A stretch of DNA of 64,000 bases from positions 1,736,001 through 1,800,000 of the forward strand of contig OZ260079.1 of assembly GCA_965284365.1 (NCBI GenBank). The letters run 5' to 3'. The notes under the pieces were generated by a model. That model searched no databases. It was not told the origin of the DNA and saw nothing but the letters and a program-made list of their open reading frames with translations. The position numbers and the translations under genes are program-made. The stretch is from Phragmitibacter sp965284365. Its GTDB lineage: Bacteria; Verrucomicrobiota; Verrucomicrobiia; Verrucomicrobiales; Verrucomicrobiaceae. Of this stretch, positions 61,779 through 64,000 are shown in pieces (positions within the stretch are counted from its first letter, which is position 1; each line of letters begins with the position of its first letter).

Positions 61779-63659
61779 ATGCGCATCGCCTATCTCTTTA
61801 GCCGCTATCCCGTTGTGTCACAGACCTTTTGTGACTCGGAGATGCTTGCATTGGAAGCGCTGGGATTCGATCTGGAGATCGTCTCGCTCAATCCTCCTCC
61901 GGATTCATTCCGGCATGAGCGGCTGGATCGCCTGCGGGCGGGCATGCATTACCCGCCTCCCGAGAAATTGCTGGATGCCCGCGCCAATGAGGCGGCATTC
62001 CGCGAGAAGTTGGGTGCATTTATCGATCGTCATGACAAAGTCTACGGGGCTGGTTTCAAGACACGGGTGCGCGCCCGCAATGCCTGGCAGATCGCACCCC
62101 TGCTGCGCCGGTTGGGAGTGACCCATGTGCACGTCCATTTCGCCAATCGTGCCACGCATACCGCGCTGGCGTTGAAGCAGTTGGGCTTCACGTTCAGTTT
62201 CACACCCCACGCGCAGGACTTCATGGTGGATCTGGGCAGCGACGATCTACTGCGCGAAATGATCCGGGAAGCGGAGTTCACAGTCGCAGTAAGTGATTTC
62301 TCCCGGAAGCTGCTTTTGGATATTTGCCCCGGCGAAGAGGAAAAGATCGTCCGCATCTACAACGGCATTGAGCTGGACACCTTTCCTCCAGCGGAACCGT
62401 CCCAAACTGGTCCGCTGCATGTGGTGGGTATCGGCCGGCTCATTGAGTTCAAAGGATTCCAACATCTCATTGGCGCCATGGCTTTGCTGAAGAAGCGGGG
62501 GATCGCGGCGCAGGCACGGATAATTGGGGAAGGTCCCTTGCGGGATCAGCTTCAGGCCCAGATTGCGGAGGCCGGGTTGGAGGACTCCGTGGTGCTGGCG
62601 GGTTCTTTGAGCCAGGAGAGCATCAAGCGGGAACTGGCCAGTGCGAACCTCTTTGTCCTGCCAAGCATTGTGGATGGCAAAGGCGCTTCTGATATTCTTC
62701 CCACGGTCATCACGGAGGCAATGGCCTGCCGCTTGCCAGTGGTGAGCACGACCTTGGCAGGCATTCCCGAGATGGTGGCGGATGGGGATTCCGGCCTGCT
62801 CGTGAACCCGGGGGATGAAGCCGCCTTGGCTGATGCCATGCAGCGGGTTTTGTCTGACGCACACTTGGCCACGCAGTTCGGCAGCGCCGGGCGAAAGAGA
62901 GCAGAAACGCTCTTTGCGTTGAGCGTGACGGCTGGAACCCTGGCGGAAAAGTTTCGCTCTCTCCCTACAGCGGCTAGCCGGCTTGAGCTTTCCGAGACCG
63001 CCATTGGTTACCTCATGGCCAAGGAAGGCGTGAATGCCGACCAACTGCGAGATTTGCCCAATGATCCTTGCCTCCGGCTACTGTGTGCGAACCGGTCCTT
63101 AGACGAATCCTTGGCCGTGCGACGACTTGATCTGGAGTTTGTGCCGGATGCGTCAGTGGTCGAATCCCTGTGGTTGCGGAGGCCGGCCTGGCGGCAGACG
63201 CTGGAGAAACTACGCGGGGGGTTGGGAGACTCGGTGAGCGGTGAGGAGTTTTATACGCAGGCGCGGCTGGCCATTTGGATGGCAGATGCGCTTCCACGGC
63301 AGGGGGTGAAGCATTTGCATGCCTACCGGTCCGACACCGTCATCGCGGTCTGGTTGTGGAAGAACCTAACAGGCCTGAGCATCAGCGCGGCGATTGAAGA
63401 CTCCCCGACTTTGAGCCGCTCTGTGCTACAGAAAATCCTGGGCAGCTTTGACAAGGTGAGCGTTTCAGATCCCAAATTCGGGCCCGGCGGGAACGGCGTC
63501 TTGCCTTCTGATACGCTGCAGTTGAAAAAGCCGGTGAGCCATCGGATCATCCCAATCGGGCCGCTGCGGCTTAAGAAGCGCGTGCCGACACCGGTGACCG
63601 ATCGGAAGGCTATCGAGCGCCAATGGTTTCAATCATTACTGGGAGAACCTCATGCCTGA
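61779..63659 (+). CDS. GT4 glycosyltransferase with a second, incomplete GT-B-like region
   Basis: 626 aa from the ATG at 61779 (MRIAYLFSRYPVVSQTFCDS). Residues ~1-390 are a complete GT-B enzyme: VTHVHVHFANRATHTALALK, FTPHAQDFMVD, YNGIELDTFPPAE, VGIGRLIEFKGFQHLIGAMA, GSLSQESIKRELASANLFVL and the E-x7-E motif region TVITEAMACRLPVVSTTLAG. Residues ~405-620 are extra; GVKHLHAYRSDTVIAVWLWK echoes VTHVHVHFANRATHTALALK in the first half, suggesting a partial internal duplication. Probably surface-polysaccharide synthesis; overlaps the following GT2 gene by 8 bp. Confidence 0.9.
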   Translation: MRIAYLFSRYPVVSQTFCDSEMLALEALGFDLEIVSLNPPPDSFRHERLDRLRAGMHYPPPEKLLDARANEAAFREKLGAFIDRHDKVYGAGFKTRVRARNAWQIAPLLRRLGVTHVHVHFANRATHTALALKQLGFTFSFTPHAQDFMVDLGSDDLLREMIREAEFTVAVSDFSRKLLLDICPGEEEKIVRIYNGIELDTFPPAEPSQTGPLHVVGIGRLIEFKGFQHLIGAMALLKKRGIAAQARIIGEGPLRDQLQAQIAEAGLEDSVVLAGSLSQESIKRELASANLFVLPSIVDGKGASDILPTVITEAMACRLPVVSTTLAGIPEMVADGDSGLLVNPGDEAALADAMQRVLSDAHLATQFGSAGRKRAETLFALSVTAGTLAEKFRSLPTAASRLELSETAIGYLMAKEGVNADQLRDLPNDPCLRLLCANRSLDESLAVRRLDLEFVPDASVVESLWLRRPAWRQTLEKLRGGLGDSVSGEEFYTQARLAIWMADALPRQGVKHLHAYRSDTVIAVWLWKNLTGLSISAAIEDSPTLSRSVLQKILGSFDKVSVSDPKFGPGGNGVLPSDTLQLKKPVSHRIIPIGPLRLKKRVPTPVTDRKAIERQWFQSLLGEPHA

Positions 63660-64000
63660 CCGGATCGCTGTCGTTATTCCCTGTTACAATCATGCGCAGT
63701 ATATTGGAGCGGCGCTGGATTCGGTGTTGGCGCAAACGCGGAAGCCTAACCGGATCCTGGTGATTGACGACGGGTCAAAAGATCGGTCGCCCGAGGTTTT
63801 GGAACAGTACCGTTCCAAAGGTGTGGAGGTGCAGTGCCGCGAGAACCGGGGCGCGCACAATACCATCAATGAACTGGTGGAATTGGCCGCTCACGATTGT
63901 GAGTGGGTGGCCATTCTGAATTCAGATGACCGCTATCTGCCGACACGGCTGGAGAAGTGCCTGGAACTGGCGAGTCAGCAGCCGGGGAAATCCGTCTTCG
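63652..64000 (+). CDS. GT2 glycosyltransferase, 3'-truncated by window end
   Basis: The first 116 codons of a GT-A enzyme: IAVVIPCYNHAQYIGAALDS, RILVIDDGSKDRSPEVLEQY, NRGAHNTINELVELAAHDCE and ILNSDDRYLPTRL, where DDG and the SDD (DxD-type) motif bind nucleotide sugar and metal. The start overlaps the previous stop by 8 bp, so the two transferases are translationally linked. Continues beyond the window. Confidence 0.92.
   Translation, partial: MPDRIAVVIPCYNHAQYIGAALDSVLAQTRKPNRILVIDDGSKDRSPEVLEQYRSKGVEVQCRENRGAHNTINELVELAAHDCEWVAILNSDDRYLPTRLEKCLELASQQPGKSVF

Noticed and set aside
1..64000. CRISPR array, rRNA operon, prophage or integrase genes
   Set aside because: No regularly spaced repeats, rRNA-like sequence, phage structural genes or integrase were seen in the window.

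Overview
The window looks like a chromosomal segment of a Verrucomicrobia (PVC superphylum) bacterium, probably close to Prosthecobacter or Verrucomicrobium. The evidence is the gene content: two PVC-type propeller dehydrogenases with C-terminal cytochrome c, a PSCyt1/DUF1549/DUF1553 protein paired with a DUF1501 protein, ThuA-like and DUF1080 proteins, a PmoA/DUF6807 protein, Tat-exported Gfo/Idh/MocA oxidoreductases and an iduronate-type sulfatase. The placement is inferred from these families; no marker gene was compared.

Region 1 (1-30.8 kb) is a catabolic/accessory region. It starts with the end of a sensor kinase and its NarL-type response regulator. An AraC regulator (1992-2840, minus) then diverges from a tightly packed plus-strand set: PEP-hydrolase-like TIM barrel, LamG-propeller-cytochrome-ThuA giant, Tm-1-like protein, sugar-dehydrogenase-like propeller with PKD, cytochrome c and CBM6, and a second propeller-cytochrome protein. 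Several of these join by ATGA overlaps. A ThuA-cupin protein follows. A Tat Gfo/Idh/MocA gene diverges from a DUF1549/1553-DUF1501 pair. Next come two FAD-oxidoreductase units: one is frameshifted, the other is divergent from a PAS-AraC regulator and translationally coupled to a 61-aa Tat peptide and an esterase-DUF1080 fusion. A GH38-like gene ends the region. Together these suggest oxidation of sugars in the periplasm with electrons passed to cytochromes c, followed by cleavage of oxidised intermediates.

Region 2 (30.8-34 kb) is mosaic. Two tRNA-3'-end-like sequences, 28/32 identical, flank a cNMP-binding/thioredoxin-reductase-like gene and the remains of a giant secreted protein with a metzincin-like motif.

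Region 3 (34-64 kb) is mostly housekeeping: D-lactate dehydrogenase, AspT-type transporter, FIST protein, holA, accC-accB, a PLP enzyme, tRNA-Phe, sulfatase, ROK kinase, coaX, an SDR, a second Gfo/Idh/MocA gene, birA, a response regulator, the hemA-hemC-cobA/hemD cluster, an L,D-transpeptidase, a zincin, a thioesterase and the start of a glycosyltransferase locus. An intact IS5-like element (46972-48438) sits between the sulfatase and ROK genes. A secreted Fn3 protein at 44265-45089 has a C-terminus resembling BECR/CdiA-type RNase toxin domains.

The less routine points are: a 19-bp motif shared by the araC start region and the ThuA-cupin upstream region; Tm-1 halves encoded as separate genes; a possible Tat 'carrier' peptide for a signal-less FAD enzyme; the toxin-like domain; a pentanucleotide repeat directly before a start codon; and a triple-hairpin intergenic element.
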